NCBI GenBank assembly: GCA_009777485.1 | Contig: WRLT01000001.1 | Coordinates: forward strand, 186,001-250,000 | Source: Bacillota bacterium | GTDB lineage: Bacteria; Bacillota; Clostridia; Christensenellales; Pumilibacteraceae | DNA: 64,000 bases | Direction: 5' to 3' | Part shown: positions 33,218-42,926 of the stretch, in pieces | Layout of the letters: each line of letters opens with the position of its first letter | Numbering within the stretch: position 1 is the first letter of the stretch | The notes under the pieces: generated by a model | What the model saw: the letters and a program-made list of their open reading frames with translations, nothing else | The model's database searches: none | What the model was told of the DNA's origin: nothing | Made by a program: the position numbers and the translations under genes

Positions 33218-34135
33218 TTATTTTAAAAAGCCGTTGATGATTTCTTGTTCGGCTTGTTTTTCGGTTAGGCCTAGTGTGGTTAGTTTGATAATTTGCTCGC
33301 CCGCTATTTTGCCGATTGCGGCCTCGTGAACCAGCTGTGCGTCTACGTGGTGGGCAAAAATCTCCGGTGTAGCTGAAACGCGCGCGTTATCCATAATAAT
33401 CGCATCGCACTCTACGCGCCCTATGCAGGCGTTGTTGCCCGCAACACGCGCGATAAACTCTTGCTGCGAATTGTTTTTTGCCACCGAACGCGAAACAACG
33501 TCTGCGCCCGATTCTGCGCCGTTAAGCTCTACCGAAAACTTAGTTACCGCTTTTTGCGCCCCGTGCGTCATAAGCTTTTCTCTTACTACTAGCTTTGCTT
33601 TTGCGCCCAGCGTTGCGCGGGTTATGCGGCTTGCGCTGTCTACGCCCTCAATTTGGACGGTTTCGGTTTCGAACACGCTGCCCTCGCCTACCTCAATCAC
33701 CGTTTCGGGGTTTAAAATCCGCGCGCCTGTGCCCGCGCCCGTGCCGTAATGCTTTTCGATATAGCGCACTGTTGAATTTTTTCCTACATAGAAAGCGTGT
33801 ACGCCGTCGTGCTGCGAAACATCTGCGCAATCGCTGTGGATGCCGCAGCCCGCTACAATAGTAACCTCGCAGTTTTCGCCGATATGAAAATCGTTAAAAA
33901 CCCTTTCGGAAATTGCGGCTTTCAGCGCGACGGGAATATGCAGTTTTTCGCCGCGCGTGCCGTCTTTGATATGAATGTCTATACCCGATACCTCTGTTTT
34001 AGACGTGATAGTAATGTTTTTTGTGCTGTTGCGGGCAATGCTTACGCCGTCCGCGCGGAGATTATACGCGCCCTCTTGCGGAATGCCGTCTAAATCGGCA
34101 ACGGTTTTATACAGTTTTTGCAGAATTTTATCCAT
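33218..34135 (-). CDS. smsB: SufB/SmsB-type Fe-S cluster scaffold protein
   Basis: 305 residues, well below the roughly 470 of classical SufB, as in minimal SMS/SUF systems of anaerobes. The beta-helix core is visible with repeated valine/glutamate strands. The C-terminus has the family pattern HVDAQLVHEAAIGKIAGEQI followed by GLTEKQAEQEIINGFL. It should form a complex with the ATPase encoded just upstream and assemble Fe-S clusters. The gene follows smsC by 6 bases. No sufD, sufS or sufU lies nearby, so the sulfur source is not explained by this locus. Function rests on family and pairing. Confidence 0.88.
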   Translation of the reverse strand: MDKILQKLYKTVADLDGIPQEGAYNLRADGVSIARNSTKNITITSKTEVSGIDIHIKDGTRGEKLHIPVALKAAISERVFNDFHIGENCEVTIVAGCGIHSDCADVSQHDGVHAFYVGKNSTVRYIEKHYGTGAGTGARILNPETVIEVGEGSVFETETVQIEGVDSASRITRATLGAKAKLVVREKLMTHGAQKAVTKFSVELNGAESGADVVSRSVAKNNSQQEFIARVAGNNACIGRVECDAIIMDNARVSATPEIFAHHVDAQLVHEAAIGKIAGEQIIKLTTLGLTEKQAEQEIINGFLK

Positions 34136-34141
34136 AGTGAT

Positions 34142-34855
34142 TTAGTTTCCTTTTAACAATTCGCACGTTTCCATGCAGCCGTGCAGCAATTTTGGCATAA
34201 TTTCGTTTTTGGTGCCCTCGTCGGTTAATTTGCCGTCTGCAATAACGACAATTTTATCGGCAATTTCTAAAATGCGTTCTTGATGCGAAATAATAATAAC
34301 CGTGCCGTCGCGGCGGGCGCGTATTTTTTTAAAGCACGCGATTAAATGCCCGAAACTCCATAAATCTATGCCTGCCTCAGGCTCGTCAAAAATCGAAAGC
34401 TTAGTGCCGCGCGCCAGCAGCATAGCGATTTCGATGCGCTTTAACTCGCCGCCCGAAAGCGATGCGTTTACCTCGCGCCCGATGTAGCTGTTCGCGCATA
34501 AACCAACCTCCGATAAATATACGCAAGCCTCCTCTGCCGCTAACGGCTTGCCTGCGGCTAAGCGCAACAAGTCTTGTACGCGCAAGCCCTTAAACCGCAC
34601 GGGGCTTTGAAACGCAAAGCCTACGCCCGCCCGTGCGCGCTCGGTTACGGATAACGGCGTAATGTCGCAGCCGTCTAACAAAATTTTTCCTGTTTGCGGC
34701 TTTTCGATGCCCATGATGATTTTTGCCAGTGTAGACTTGCCGCCGCCGTTAGGCCCCGTAATAACTAAAAGCTTGCCCTTTTCGGCCTTAAAGCTTACAG
34801 AACGTACAATTTCTTTTTCGGGAACGGCGAATGAAATGTTTTTTAATTCTAACAT
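34142..34855 (-). CDS. smsC: SufC/SmsC Fe-S cluster assembly ATPase
   Basis: 237 residues. ABC ATPase motifs are complete: Walker A GPNGGGKST (about 35-43), SufC-type Q-loop FAFQSP, signature LSGGELKR, and Walker B LSIFDEPEAGID. The DEPEAGID ending is typical for SufC rather than transporter ATPases. It powers cluster assembly on SmsB in the cytoplasm. The ribosome binding site is GAGG. Two promoters and an operator-like inverted repeat lie upstream (34874-34995). Confidence 0.92.
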   Translation of the reverse strand: MLELKNISFAVPEKEIVRSVSFKAEKGKLLVITGPNGGGKSTLAKIIMGIEKPQTGKILLDGCDITPLSVTERARAGVGFAFQSPVRFKGLRVQDLLRLAAGKPLAAEEACVYLSEVGLCANSYIGREVNASLSGGELKRIEIAMLLARGTKLSIFDEPEAGIDLWSFGHLIACFKKIRARRDGTVIIISHQERILEIADKIVVIADGKLTDEGTKNEIMPKLLHGCMETCELLKGN

Positions 34856-34873
34856 GTTTTTCCTCTATTCTTT

Positions 34874-34902
34874 ATTGTACCCTATTTAGGGCGGGTTGTC
34901 AA
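34874..34902 (-). promoter_or_regulatory. Proximal promoter of smsCB
   Basis: On the minus strand TTGACA (34897-34902), 17 bases, TACAAT (34874-34879). The spacer contains the palindrome CCCTAAATAGGG, a possible repressor site. Confidence 0.8.
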
Positions 34903-34928
34903 ATCGCGGGCGGCAAAAATTATTTAGC

Positions 34929-34960
34929 AATCCTACTAATCATATAGTATTACTAGGATT
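34929..34960. promoter_or_regulatory. Operator-like inverted repeat between two smsCB promoters
   Basis: 12-base arms AATCCTACTAAT (34929-34940) and ATTACTAGGATT (34949-34960) match at 11 of 12 positions with an 8-base centre. A further ATTAGTAG lies at 34961-34968. The site sits directly downstream of the distal promoter, where a bound repressor such as an Rrf2-type Fe-S sensor would block it. The regulator is not identified. Confidence 0.6.
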
Positions 34961-34966
34961 ATTAGT

Positions 34967-34995
34967 AGTATAGCATGTCCCCAAATACTTGTCAA
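34967..34995 (-). promoter_or_regulatory. Distal promoter of smsCB
   Basis: On the minus strand TTGACA (34990-34995), 17 bases, TATACT (34967-34972). Transcripts would start inside or next to the inverted repeat at 34929-34960. Confidence 0.75.
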
Positions 34996-35034
34996 GCGGT
35001 TTTTGCATAATTTTAGCGAAGTAAAGCTTTGCGC

Positions 35035-35976
35035 TTATGCGATGTGCGTATCTTTGATAAGCTGCATAAGCGTATCGGGGTTAGATGCTTTTAACCATTG
35101 CTCTTTGATTTCTTTGCCATGCAAAACGCCTTTAAAATAATACGCAAAGTGCTTGCGCAGCGTTAGAAGTGTATAGCGGGCAGGAAAATACATAAGGCTG
35201 TATGCGATGTGTTGTAGGATGATTTCTTTAAGCTTAGGTTGGGCAGTGTGCGAAAAGACAGCGGGATTGCGCAGCGCGCCGCGCCCGATTAAAATGCCCG
35301 CTATGGGATAGGTTGAAAGCTTTTCTTCTGCTTCGTTTATAGAAAGCACGTCGCCGTTGCCGATAACGGGAATTTTTAAGGCGGCGGCGATAGTGCCTAT
35401 TGCGTCCCAGTCGGCTTTACCCGTGTACAGCTGTGCGGCGGTTCGTCCGTGTACGGCTATTGCTGCCGCGCCCGCATTTTGCAGCATGCGGCAAAAGCTT
35501 AGCGCGTTTTGCCCGTTATCCTTGCCTAAGCGTACCTTTACCGTTACGGTGCGCCCCGCCTTTGCGCAGGCCTCTACGATACCAGCTGCGGCGGAGGGGT
35601 TGCTTAATAATGCCGAACCGCCGCCGCTTTTAGTAATTTTGGGCATCGGGCAGCCCATGTTGATATCGATAATATCAAAGTGCGCCAGCGCGTTATGCTG
35701 CAATGCGGCGGCAAAGTCGTTTGCGTCCGCGCCGAACAGCTGCGCGCAGGAGGGTGTTTCGTCTGCGGCGATATTTAGCAGTGCGGCGGTTTTTAGGCTT
35801 CCGTGCAAAAGCCCCTTAGCCGAAACCATTTCGGTAGCGGTAAGCGCGGCACCAAAATCCCTACACAGCCGCCTGAATGCGATATCCGTATAGCCCGCCA
35901 TAGGCGCAAGCAGCAAGCGGCTGTTTAGCGTTACGCCGCCGATTTTTAGGACTTGTTTTTTTTCGCGTTGTTCCAA
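35035..35976 (-). CDS. dus: tRNA-dihydrouridine synthase
   Basis: 313 residues, TTG start with GAGGAGG about 10 bases upstream. Typical FMN-binding TIM barrel: LLLAPMAGYTDIAFR near 20-35, DINMGCPMPKITKSGGG with the catalytic Cys near 105, KVRLG, AVHGRTAAQLYTG and IGNGDV, ending IAGILIGRGALRNP. It reduces uridines in tRNA, as DusB does in Bacillota. It overlaps the end of mazG by 31 bases and is the last gene of the gyrB-gyrA group. Confidence 0.93.
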   Translation of the reverse strand: MEQREKKQVLKIGGVTLNSRLLLAPMAGYTDIAFRRLCRDFGAALTATEMVSAKGLLHGSLKTAALLNIAADETPSCAQLFGADANDFAAALQHNALAHFDIIDINMGCPMPKITKSGGGSALLSNPSAAAGIVEACAKAGRTVTVKVRLGKDNGQNALSFCRMLQNAGAAAIAVHGRTAAQLYTGKADWDAIGTIAAALKIPVIGNGDVLSINEAEEKLSTYPIAGILIGRGALRNPAVFSHTAQPKLKEIILQHIAYSLMYFPARYTLLTLRKHFAYYFKGVLHGKEIKEQWLKASNPDTLMQLIKDTHIA

Positions 35977-36626
35977 AAGGCTAACGCCTCCTCTTCGGTT
36001 GCGGCCTTATCCGAACCGAAAACGTGGGTATGGCGCGTAATAAGCTTTTTACACAGCGTGTCTATAATGTCTTCTATGGTAAACGTGCCGTTTCTACGGG
36101 CGATGTCGCCGTGAAACACGGCTTGCAGCAATACATCGCCGCACTCCTCTTGCATGTTTTGAATATCGTTGTTGGCAATGGCTTGTGTTAGCTCGGCGGC
36201 CTCCTCTAAGGCGTTTTTGGCGATAGACCCGTGCGTTTGGGCTTTATCCCACGCGCAGCCGTCGGGCGCGGTAAGCCGCTGGGTTATGCGGATTAAATCG
36301 GGATAACCGTACCGCGCTTTATCAAACTCAGACTGCGGCAGCATTAACACGGTGCATTCTTCTGCGCCGAAGCTTTGGGCGTCTATATTCGAAACGGTAC
36401 TTTGTAAAGATTTTCCGCCGCATAATATATAGGCGGTTTCGGAGGCAGCGTAAAACCGCAGCAAAAACTCTTTAACTTGCTTAGCTTTTTTGGGACTGTC
36501 TACGCCGCTAATGGCAACGAAAGCGGAGGTGTCTAAAAAATATAAAAATTCACCCAATTTTTCCGCCGTATAAAATTGCGCCGCGAAATTCGTGCGCGGA
36601 AGTTTTTCAAAACTTATATCTTGCAT
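35946..36626 (-). CDS. mazG: MazG nucleotide pyrophosphohydrolase with divergent N-terminal domain
   Basis: 226 residues. The C-terminal half is MazG: LTAPDGCAWDKAQTH, then LEEAAELTQAI (metal-binding Glu) and ECGDVLLQAVFH with Glu and Asp ligands. It removes pyrophosphate from nucleoside triphosphates. The first 110 residues do not match MazG. In many Bacillota an N-terminal methylase-like domain (YabN type) precedes MazG, and this could be a shortened remnant of it. The start has GGAAG just upstream. It is downstream of the AAA ATPase gene by a few bases. Confidence 0.88.
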   Translation of the reverse strand: MQDISFEKLPRTNFAAQFYTAEKLGEFLYFLDTSAFVAISGVDSPKKAKQVKEFLLRFYAASETAYILCGGKSLQSTVSNIDAQSFGAEECTVLMLPQSEFDKARYGYPDLIRITQRLTAPDGCAWDKAQTHGSIAKNALEEAAELTQAIANNDIQNMQEECGDVLLQAVFHGDIARRNGTFTIEDIIDTLCKKLITRHTHVFGSDKAATEEEALAFWNNAKKNKS

Positions 36627-36629
36627 GGC

Positions 36630-37517
36630 TTACTTCCTTTTTTTAAACTTGCCGGTGCCGGAGTCGTAATCGCCCAAATTGAAAAGGTCGTGATACTTAG
36701 TAAAAAAATCGTAGTAAGCGCGGATATTTTTTAAATTGTACCACTTTTCTACCGTAACGGGCTTTGCGTCTAAATTGTATACCTTTGCATCGGCAATAGC
36801 CAAAATAAACGGCGAATGCGTGGCAATAATAAACTGACAGCCGTCGTACCGCGCCTTGTTTTCTAACAGCGTTTTTAAGTCTAGCTGAAACTTAGGCGAC
36901 ATGCTGTTTTCGGGCTCGTCTAACAGATACAGGGTTTTGGGCTGAATTTCGGATTTAAAAAACTGCATCGCGCTTTCTCCGTTAGAGAACTGCCGCTGCT
37001 TTATGCCCGCTTTTTTTTCTACGTACCGCTGCTTTGCCAAATTTTTAGACACTAAGTGCGCGTTCTCGAAACCCTCAAACTGATAATCAAAGCTTCCGTA
37101 ATCAAAAAATTCTTCCTCTAAATCCTTGCGCTCGTCTATATCAAGGTTTTTCTCGCGCGCGGAAAAAATGTTTTTAAAAACGTCCTCGCTGGTTAGCATA
37201 GAACTTCCCGGAGGCAGGCTTTTGCCGTGCCGCGCATTACACGCATCCGAATACGTCAAAAACGAACGCGAAAGCGCGGCGGACGCGTGGCGCAAAAATC
37301 CGAACTTTAACGCAATCAGATTTAAAAGCGTAGATTTGCCCGAACCGTTGCCGCCGTAAAATATGGTAACCGTTTCAAAATCCAACTGCTTTAAGCCTTT
37401 GGCAGGAAAGAACCCTAGCGGAAACCTATCGTCCGCCGAATACGCTCTTTTGATTTTTTGAACAAATTCGGGGTTGCCTTCTTCGTCCATCAATTCAAAT
37501 TTATCCAAGTACACCAT
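36630..37517 (-). CDS. AAA/ABC-type ATPase (COG3910-like)
   Basis: 295 residues from the ATG at 37517; a longer start at 37586 would overlap gyrA by 32 bases and has no ribosome binding site. Walker A is GGNGSGKST, Walker B LYLLDEPENSMSP, and the switch His is in IIATHSPFILAIADA. This is the predicted-ATPase family related to RecF/SMC heads without a long coiled coil. The partner is unknown. The strong match to stand-alone cytoplasmic ATPases, with no nuclease or toxin gene beside it, argues against a defence role here. It follows gyrA by 37 bases. Confidence 0.85.
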   Translation of the reverse strand: MVYLDKFELMDEEGNPEFVQKIKRAYSADDRFPLGFFPAKGLKQLDFETVTIFYGGNGSGKSTLLNLIALKFGFLRHASAALSRSFLTYSDACNARHGKSLPPGSSMLTSEDVFKNIFSAREKNLDIDERKDLEEEFFDYGSFDYQFEGFENAHLVSKNLAKQRYVEKKAGIKQRQFSNGESAMQFFKSEIQPKTLYLLDEPENSMSPKFQLDLKTLLENKARYDGCQFIIATHSPFILAIADAKVYNLDAKPVTVEKWYNLKNIRAYYDFFTKYHDLFNLGDYDSGTGKFKKRK

Positions 37518-37554
37518 GCTGAAAAGGTCCTTTTGCTTTATTTGTACTGAAACG

Positions 37555-40071
37555 CTATTCTGCCGCGCCGCCCTCTTCGTCTTCATCGGAAAGTTCTTCG
37601 GCTTCGGGAGGTGTTAAGGCTACGCAAACCACCTTGCCCTCGTTTTTAAGACGCATCATGCGCACGCCCTGCGTATCGCGCGAAATTTTAGAAACCTCTT
37701 TGGCGCGCATGCGGATAATGATGCCGTTGTCGGCAATAACCATGATATCGTTTTCGGGGTCGATAAGCTTTAAATTGACCAGCTTGCCCGTTTTTTCGTT
37801 AAAGTTGCCCGCTTTAATACCCTTGCCCGCGCGGCTTTGCAGACGGTAATCCTCTAAGTCGCTGCGCTTGCCGTAGCCGTTTTCGGTTATGGTAAGCACT
37901 TCAAAGCCGTCTTGAATGACAGTCATATCTACTACGAAGTCGGCGGGGTTTAGCTTAATCGAACGAACGCCTTGTGTTCCGCGCCCTGTTCTGCGCACAT
38001 CCTCTTCGGAGAAACGGATACATTTACCCTCGTGGCTTGCCAATAGAATTTCGTCGCGGCCGCCCGTGTATTGAACGCTCATAAGCTCATCGCCGTCTAA
38101 TAATAAAATAGCGATTTTGCCGCCCTTGCGCACGCGCTCGAATTCGGCAAGCGCGGTTTTTTTAATCAGCCCGCGACGCGTAGCCATCATTAAATGGCCG
38201 TGCTGATAGCTGTTTTCTTTTACGGGAATTACCGCGCTGACCTTTTCGCCGTCTTGCAGCTGTAATAAGTTGACTATGGCACGGCCGCGTGCGGTGCGCT
38301 CTGCCTCTGGTACCTCGTAGCCTTTTATAACGTAGACTCTGCCGAAGTTGGTAAAGAATAAAAGATTGTCGTGCGTGTTGGTTACAAACATCTTTTCTAC
38401 AAAGTCTTCTTCTTTGGGACGGTGCGCCGTAATGCCTCTGCCGCCGCGGTGCTGTACGCGGTATTCGTTTTTGGGCAGACGCTTTACATAGCCGTAATGC
38501 GTCATAGAAATTACAACGTCCTCTTTTTCGATTAAGTCGCCGATGTCAATTTCGTCGTAGTCGATGCAGATTTCGGTGCGGCGCGGCGTATCAAATTTTG
38601 CTTTAATTTCCGCTAACTCGCCTTTGACAATAGCTAGCACCTTAGCAGGGTCTGCTAATATGCCCTTTAATTCGGCAATTAACGCTTTTAGCGAAGCAAG
38701 CTCTTGCTTTAAATGCTCTACCTCTAAACTGGTTAAGCGTTGCAAGCGCATTTCTAAAATGGCGTTGGCTTGCTTGTCGGACAGGATAAATTCGTTCATT
38801 AGCGTTTCGCACGCCTCAAACTTATCGCGGCTTGCTTTGATAATTTTAATTACCTTGTCGATGTTGGCAAGTGCCTTAACTAAGCCCTCTACAATATGCT
38901 CGCGCTCTTGTGCTTTTTCTAATTCGAACTTGGTGCGGCGCACGATAATTTCTTTTTGGTGTTCTAAATAATGGTAGAGTATTTCTTTAAGGTTTAAAAT
39001 CTTAGGCTCGCCGTTTACTAAGGCAAGAAAAATTATGCCGTTAGAAACCTGTAAGTTGGTATGCTTATACAGCATATTAAGCACTACCTGTGCTTGCGCG
39101 TCGCGCTTAACCTCTACTACAATCCGCATACCGTCGCGCCCCGATTCTTCTTTTAAATCGGAAATGCCCTCGATGCGCTTATCCTTAACTAAATTGGCAA
39201 TGGTTACGATTAAATCTTCTTTGCTTACTTGATACGGCAATTCGGTAATTACGATGCGCTGGCGCATGGCCTCGCCGCCTTCCTTAACGGCGTACTCCTG
39301 AATTTCTGCCTTAGCGCGGATAACTACGCCGCCGCGCCCTGTGCGGTACGCATGGCGGATATTCATGCGGCCCATGATAATGCCGCCCGTAGGATAATCG
39401 GGCGCGGGCATAAATTTGCACAGCTCGTCCACCGTAATGTCGGGGTTGTCTATCAGGGCGTCTACCGCGTTAATCGCCTCGCCTAAGTTATGCGGCGGAA
39501 TATTGGTAGCCATACCTACGGCTATACCGTCCGAACCGTTTACCAAAAGGTTAGGAAATTTTGCGGGCAGAATGGTGGGCTGTTCTAAGCGGTCGTCGAA
39601 GGTAGGATACCAGTCTACCGTTTCTTTATCTATATCGCGCAGCATCTCGCCCGCAATTTTAGAAAGGCGGGCTTCGGTGTAGCGCATCGCCGCAGGGGGA
39701 TCGCCGTCTACGTTGCCGAAGTTTCCGTGCCCGTCTACTAACGGGCAACGAATAGAAAAGCTTTGCGCCATACGCACCAACGCCATATAAATAGAACTGT
39801 CGCCGTGCGGATGGTATTTACCCATTACCTCACCGACAATACCCGCGCATTTGCGGTAGGGCTTATCGTGGTGCAAGCCCATCTCGCCCATCGTATACAG
39901 GATACGGCGGTGAACGGGTTTTAATCCGTCGCGCACATCGGGTATAGCGCGCGAAATATTAACCGCCATCGCATAGCTGATGAACGATTTTTCCATTTCT
40001 TCTTTAAGCTGCTTTTTGACAATTTTGGTATTGTCTATAATATTCAGCTCTTCCGATTTTTTCTTTGCCAT
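37555..40071 (-). CDS. gyrA: DNA gyrase subunit A
   Basis: 838 residues. Catalytic Tyr lies in [11 protein letters not shown] (about residue 125). The C-terminal beta-pinwheel has the GyrA-box-like [10 protein letters not shown] (about 540), which separates it from ParC. It cuts and rejoins DNA to introduce negative supercoils together with GyrB. The quinolone region reads [14 protein letters not shown]: Ser is kept, but the acidic residue of the water-metal bridge is Met. The acidic tail ([14 protein letters not shown]) is as in relatives. It follows gyrB by 43 bases. Confidence 0.95.
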   Translation of the reverse strand: MAKKKSEELNIIDNTKIVKKQLKEEMEKSFISYAMAVNISRAIPDVRDGLKPVHRRILYTMGEMGLHHDKPYRKCAGIVGEVMGKYHPHGDSSIYMALVRMAQSFSIRCPLVDGHGNFGNVDGDPPAAMRYTEARLSKIAGEMLRDIDKETVDWYPTFDDRLEQPTILPAKFPNLLVNGSDGIAVGMATNIPPHNLGEAINAVDALIDNPDITVDELCKFMPAPDYPTGGIIMGRMNIRHAYRTGRGGVVIRAKAEIQEYAVKEGGEAMRQRIVITELPYQVSKEDLIVTIANLVKDKRIEGISDLKEESGRDGMRIVVEVKRDAQAQVVLNMLYKHTNLQVSNGIIFLALVNGEPKILNLKEILYHYLEHQKEIIVRRTKFELEKAQEREHIVEGLVKALANIDKVIKIIKASRDKFEACETLMNEFILSDKQANAILEMRLQRLTSLEVEHLKQELASLKALIAELKGILADPAKVLAIVKGELAEIKAKFDTPRRTEICIDYDEIDIGDLIEKEDVVISMTHYGYVKRLPKNEYRVQHRGGRGITAHRPKEEDFVEKMFVTNTHDNLLFFTNFGRVYVIKGYEVPEAERTARGRAIVNLLQLQDGEKVSAVIPVKENSYQHGHLMMATRRGLIKKTALAEFERVRKGGKIAILLLDGDELMSVQYTGGRDEILLASHEGKCIRFSEEDVRRTGRGTQGVRSIKLNPADFVVDMTVIQDGFEVLTITENGYGKRSDLEDYRLQSRAGKGIKAGNFNEKTGKLVNLKLIDPENDIMVIADNGIIIRMRAKEVSKISRDTQGVRMMRLKNEGKVVCVALTPPEAEELSDEDEEGGAAE

Positions 40072-40114
40072 GATTTATAAATCCTTTTGTTTTGGTAACC
40101 TTAATACTTAAACT

Positions 40115-42019
40115 CTATATATCTAACTCTTCTACCAGTTTGGCGTTTTCTTCGATAAACTTGCGCCTAAGTTCGGGCATGTCGCCCATTAAAATGGTAA
40201 AGGTTTCGTCTGCCTCGAAAGCGTCGTCCATAGTAACTTGCAGCAGGGTGCGGCATTCGGGGTTCATGGTGGTGTCCCAAAGCTGTGCGGCGTTCATTTC
40301 GCCTAAGCCCTTGTAACGCTGAACATCGCAGCCCTTGCGCCCTAAGCGGTTTAGGGTTTCGTTCATTTCGGCGTCGGAATAGCAGTAATAATCCTGCCGC
40401 GATTTTGTTACCTTGTACAGCGGCGGCTGTGCGATGTAGATATGCCCTTTTTCGACTAAGGCTTTCATGTAGCGGAAAAAGAACGTAAGCAGCAATATGC
40501 GGATATGGCTGCCGTCTACGTCCGCGTCGGTCATGCAAATAATTTTGTTGTAGCGCAGTTTTTTCTCGTCGAAGTCCGGGCCTATGCCGCAGCCGAAGGC
40601 GGTTATCATGGCTTTGATTTCGGCGTTTTCTAACGCGCGGTCTAGGCGCGCCTTTTCTACGTTAAGAATTTTACCTCTAAGCGGCAAAATGGCTTGAAAA
40701 CGTCTGTCGCGGCCGTCCTTTGCCGTGCCTGCCGCCGAATTACCCTCTACTAAATAAATTTCGCAGCGGGAGGGGTCTTTATCGGAACAATCCCATAATT
40801 TGCCGGGCAGCGCACTGCCTTGCAGAAAGTCTTTGCGCGTGGTTTCTTTGGCTTTTCGGGCAGCATCGCGTGCGCGTTGCGCCATAATCGCTTTCATAAT
40901 TAAATCTTTAGTAAGCGCGGGGTTTTCTTCTAAAAACGTGCCTAAGCCCTCTTGCATGGCTTTTTCTACATAGCCGCGCATTTCGGAGTTGCCCAGCTTT
41001 GTTTTGGTTTGCCCCTCAAACTGCGGATTATATAATTTAACGCTGATAATCGCGGTTAAGCCCTCGCGCACGTCCTCGCCGTCTAACTTTTCGGTAGCCT
41101 TTATAAGGTTTTGCTTTTGGGCGTACTCGTTGATAATTTTGGTTAGCCCGCTTCTAAACCCGATTAGGTGCGTTCCGCCCTCTTCGGTGTTGATGTTGTT
41201 GGCGTAGGTGTAGATGATTTCGCTGTAACTGTCGTTGTATTGCAGCGCGACTTCTACTTCGGCGTCTTTAAACTTTTGCTGAAAATATACGGTTTGCGGA
41301 AACAGCGTTACGCGGTTGCGGTTAAGATATTCCACAAAGTCCATAATGCCGCCGTCAAATTTAAAAATTTCTTCTTTTTCTTGGCCTTTGCGTTTATCGG
41401 AAAGTACGATTTTTAAGCCCTTGTTTAAATACGCAACCTCGCGCATACGGGTGCGCAGGCGGTCGTAGATAAATTCGATGGTTTCAAAGATTTGCGAATC
41501 GGGGAAAAACGTAATTTTAGTACCCGTTGCGCGCGTTTTGCCTACTTCGGCAAGCGGACGCATCGGTACGCCGCGGTTGTAACGCTGACGGTGAATTTTG
41601 CCGTCGCGGTACACTTCTACCTCTAACCATTCCGAAAGCGCGTTAACCGCCGACGAACCTACGCCGTGCAAGCCGCCCGAAACCTTGTAGCCTCCGCCGC
41701 CGAACTTGCCGCCCGCATGCAGGCGCGTTAAAACCAGCTCTACCGCCGAAACCTTTTCTTTGGGGTGGATGTCTACGGGGATACCGCGTCCGTTATCGGT
41801 AACCGAACAAGAACCGTCTTTTTGCAGCTCTATCCAAATTTCGGTACAGTAGCCCGCCAACGCTTCGTCTACGCTGTTGTCTACAATTTCTACTACCAAA
41901 TGGTGCAGTCCGCGCTCATCGGTAGAACCAATATACATACCCGGCCGTTTGCGTACAGGGTCTAAACCCTCTAATACCTGTATGTCGCCTGCTTCGTATT
42001 TTGAATCGTTTTTCGGCAT
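40115..42019 (-). CDS. gyrB: DNA gyrase subunit B
   Basis: 634 residues, with GAAGGAG before the ATG. GHKL ATPase motifs are present: [29 protein letters not shown] and [13 protein letters not shown]. The TOPRIM domain has [14 protein letters not shown] and [19 protein letters not shown], and the C-terminal [15 protein letters not shown] is typical. It provides ATP hydrolysis for gyrase. It lies directly upstream of gyrA in the usual order. The promoter is at 42094-42122. Confidence 0.95.
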   Translation of the reverse strand: MPKNDSKYEAGDIQVLEGLDPVRKRPGMYIGSTDERGLHHLVVEIVDNSVDEALAGYCTEIWIELQKDGSCSVTDNGRGIPVDIHPKEKVSAVELVLTRLHAGGKFGGGGYKVSGGLHGVGSSAVNALSEWLEVEVYRDGKIHRQRYNRGVPMRPLAEVGKTRATGTKITFFPDSQIFETIEFIYDRLRTRMREVAYLNKGLKIVLSDKRKGQEKEEIFKFDGGIMDFVEYLNRNRVTLFPQTVYFQQKFKDAEVEVALQYNDSYSEIIYTYANNINTEEGGTHLIGFRSGLTKIINEYAQKQNLIKATEKLDGEDVREGLTAIISVKLYNPQFEGQTKTKLGNSEMRGYVEKAMQEGLGTFLEENPALTKDLIMKAIMAQRARDAARKAKETTRKDFLQGSALPGKLWDCSDKDPSRCEIYLVEGNSAAGTAKDGRDRRFQAILPLRGKILNVEKARLDRALENAEIKAMITAFGCGIGPDFDEKKLRYNKIICMTDADVDGSHIRILLLTFFFRYMKALVEKGHIYIAQPPLYKVTKSRQDYYCYSDAEMNETLNRLGRKGCDVQRYKGLGEMNAAQLWDTTMNPECRTLLQVTMDDAFEADETFTILMGDMPELRRKFIEENAKLVEELDI

Positions 42020-42093
42020 AATTTAAGCTCCTTCGCCCGTGTGGAAACGCTGAATAAATCGCACAGTATTTCCATGTTTACAGCTATGCTTAA

Positions 42094-42122
42094 ATTGTAC
42101 CACAATATTAAAAAAAAGCCAA
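42094..42122 (-). promoter_or_regulatory. Promoter of gyrB-gyrA
   Basis: On the minus strand TTGGCT (42117-42122), 17 bases, TACAAT (42094-42099). The 5' leader is about 65 bases. Confidence 0.6.
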
Positions 42123-42302
42123 ACGATTTTGGCGTCTTTCGCGCTTTTTTTGACGGAATTTTGCGGGATTTTTTATAATATCCGTTTAAAAGCCTTGAAA
42201 GGGGTCAAAAATGCGCGAAATTTTAGGGGTGCGGATTTTTTTAAAGAGGAAAATAGGCAAGCATGGCGCGATTTTTGCGGATTTTATTTTTTAGGCAGTC
42301 CT

Positions 42303-42920
42303 TTATTGATAGCTTTCGTTATCGGTTATGCGTCCGCGCAGTCTAAACGATGCGCCCAAAGATTCTGCCAAAGCCTTGCAGGCGTCGTGCTCGGCGCGGC
42401 TTACGTCTACTACGGTGGCAGTGGTTTCGATGCCTGCTAAAACGCAGCGTTGTATAAAGCTTAAAACTTCGGCAAAAGCGTTTGGTCCGAACACGGGGCG
42501 GCACACTTGTTGATAGCTTTCTGCCCCAGATGCGTTTAACGAAACCGAAACGCTGTGAACAGAATTTTGCAGCAGCGGAACGATATCAAAGCCGTTGATA
42601 AGACCGCCTAAGCCGTTGGTGTTAAGGCGGACTTTTTTGTGGTGTGTGCGGATAAATGCGCTAACCGCAAGAATTTCGTCTAATCGGTAAGTAGGCTCGC
42701 CGTAGCCGCAAAAAACCGCCTCTTTGCTGAGGGCAATAAGGGGCGTTAATTGCGCGATTACCTCGTCTGCGGAGGGCTCGCGCGCAAGCCACAGCGTATT
42801 GCCGCACAGTGTGTCCGCGTTTTGCCGTATGCAAAAATTGCAGTCGTTACAACAGCGGTTGGTTAGGTTGATGTACGCCGTGCCGTGCAGCATGTATGCA
42901 AATGTTTCGGATTTATCCAT
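42303..42920 (-). CDS. Radical SAM protein, TatD-associated family
   Basis: 205 residues. The [4Fe-4S]/SAM motif CCNDCNFC gives C-x3-C-x2-C at about residues 23-30, followed by VFCGYGEPTYR, as in the small TatD-linked radical SAM family. It should cleave S-adenosylmethionine to start radical chemistry on an unknown substrate. In many Bacillota the gene lies next to tatD; here tatD is about 3.7 kb further on, beyond the GATase gene and repeat-flanked cassettes. It lies 6 bases after the GATase gene and is probably in one transcript with it. Confidence 0.85.
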   Translation of the reverse strand: MDKSETFAYMLHGTAYINLTNRCCNDCNFCIRQNADTLCGNTLWLAREPSADEVIAQLTPLIALSKEAVFCGYGEPTYRLDEILAVSAFIRTHHKKVRLNTNGLGGLINGFDIVPLLQNSVHSVSVSLNASGAESYQQVCRPVFGPNAFAEVLSFIQRCVLAGIETTATVVDVSRAEHDACKALAESLGASFRLRGRITDNESYQ

Positions 42921-42926
42921 AGTACT

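Noticed and set aside
34302-35893. Several rightward frames opposite smsC, smsB and dus
   Set aside because: Mirror frames of GC-rich codons; compositions (Ser, Arg, Cys-rich) are not those of folded proteins and starts lack ribosome binding sites.
36630-37517. AAA ATPase as an OLD/ParIS-type defence protein
   Set aside because: No nuclease domain or partner gene; the protein matches stand-alone predicted ATPases and sits in a core gyrA-mazG-dus run.
42211-42294. 27-codon rightward frame with AAAGGGG upstream and a TATAAT-like box
   Set aside because: Too short, no recognisable -35 box, and phenylalanine/isoleucine-rich sequence expected from AT-rich non-coding DNA.
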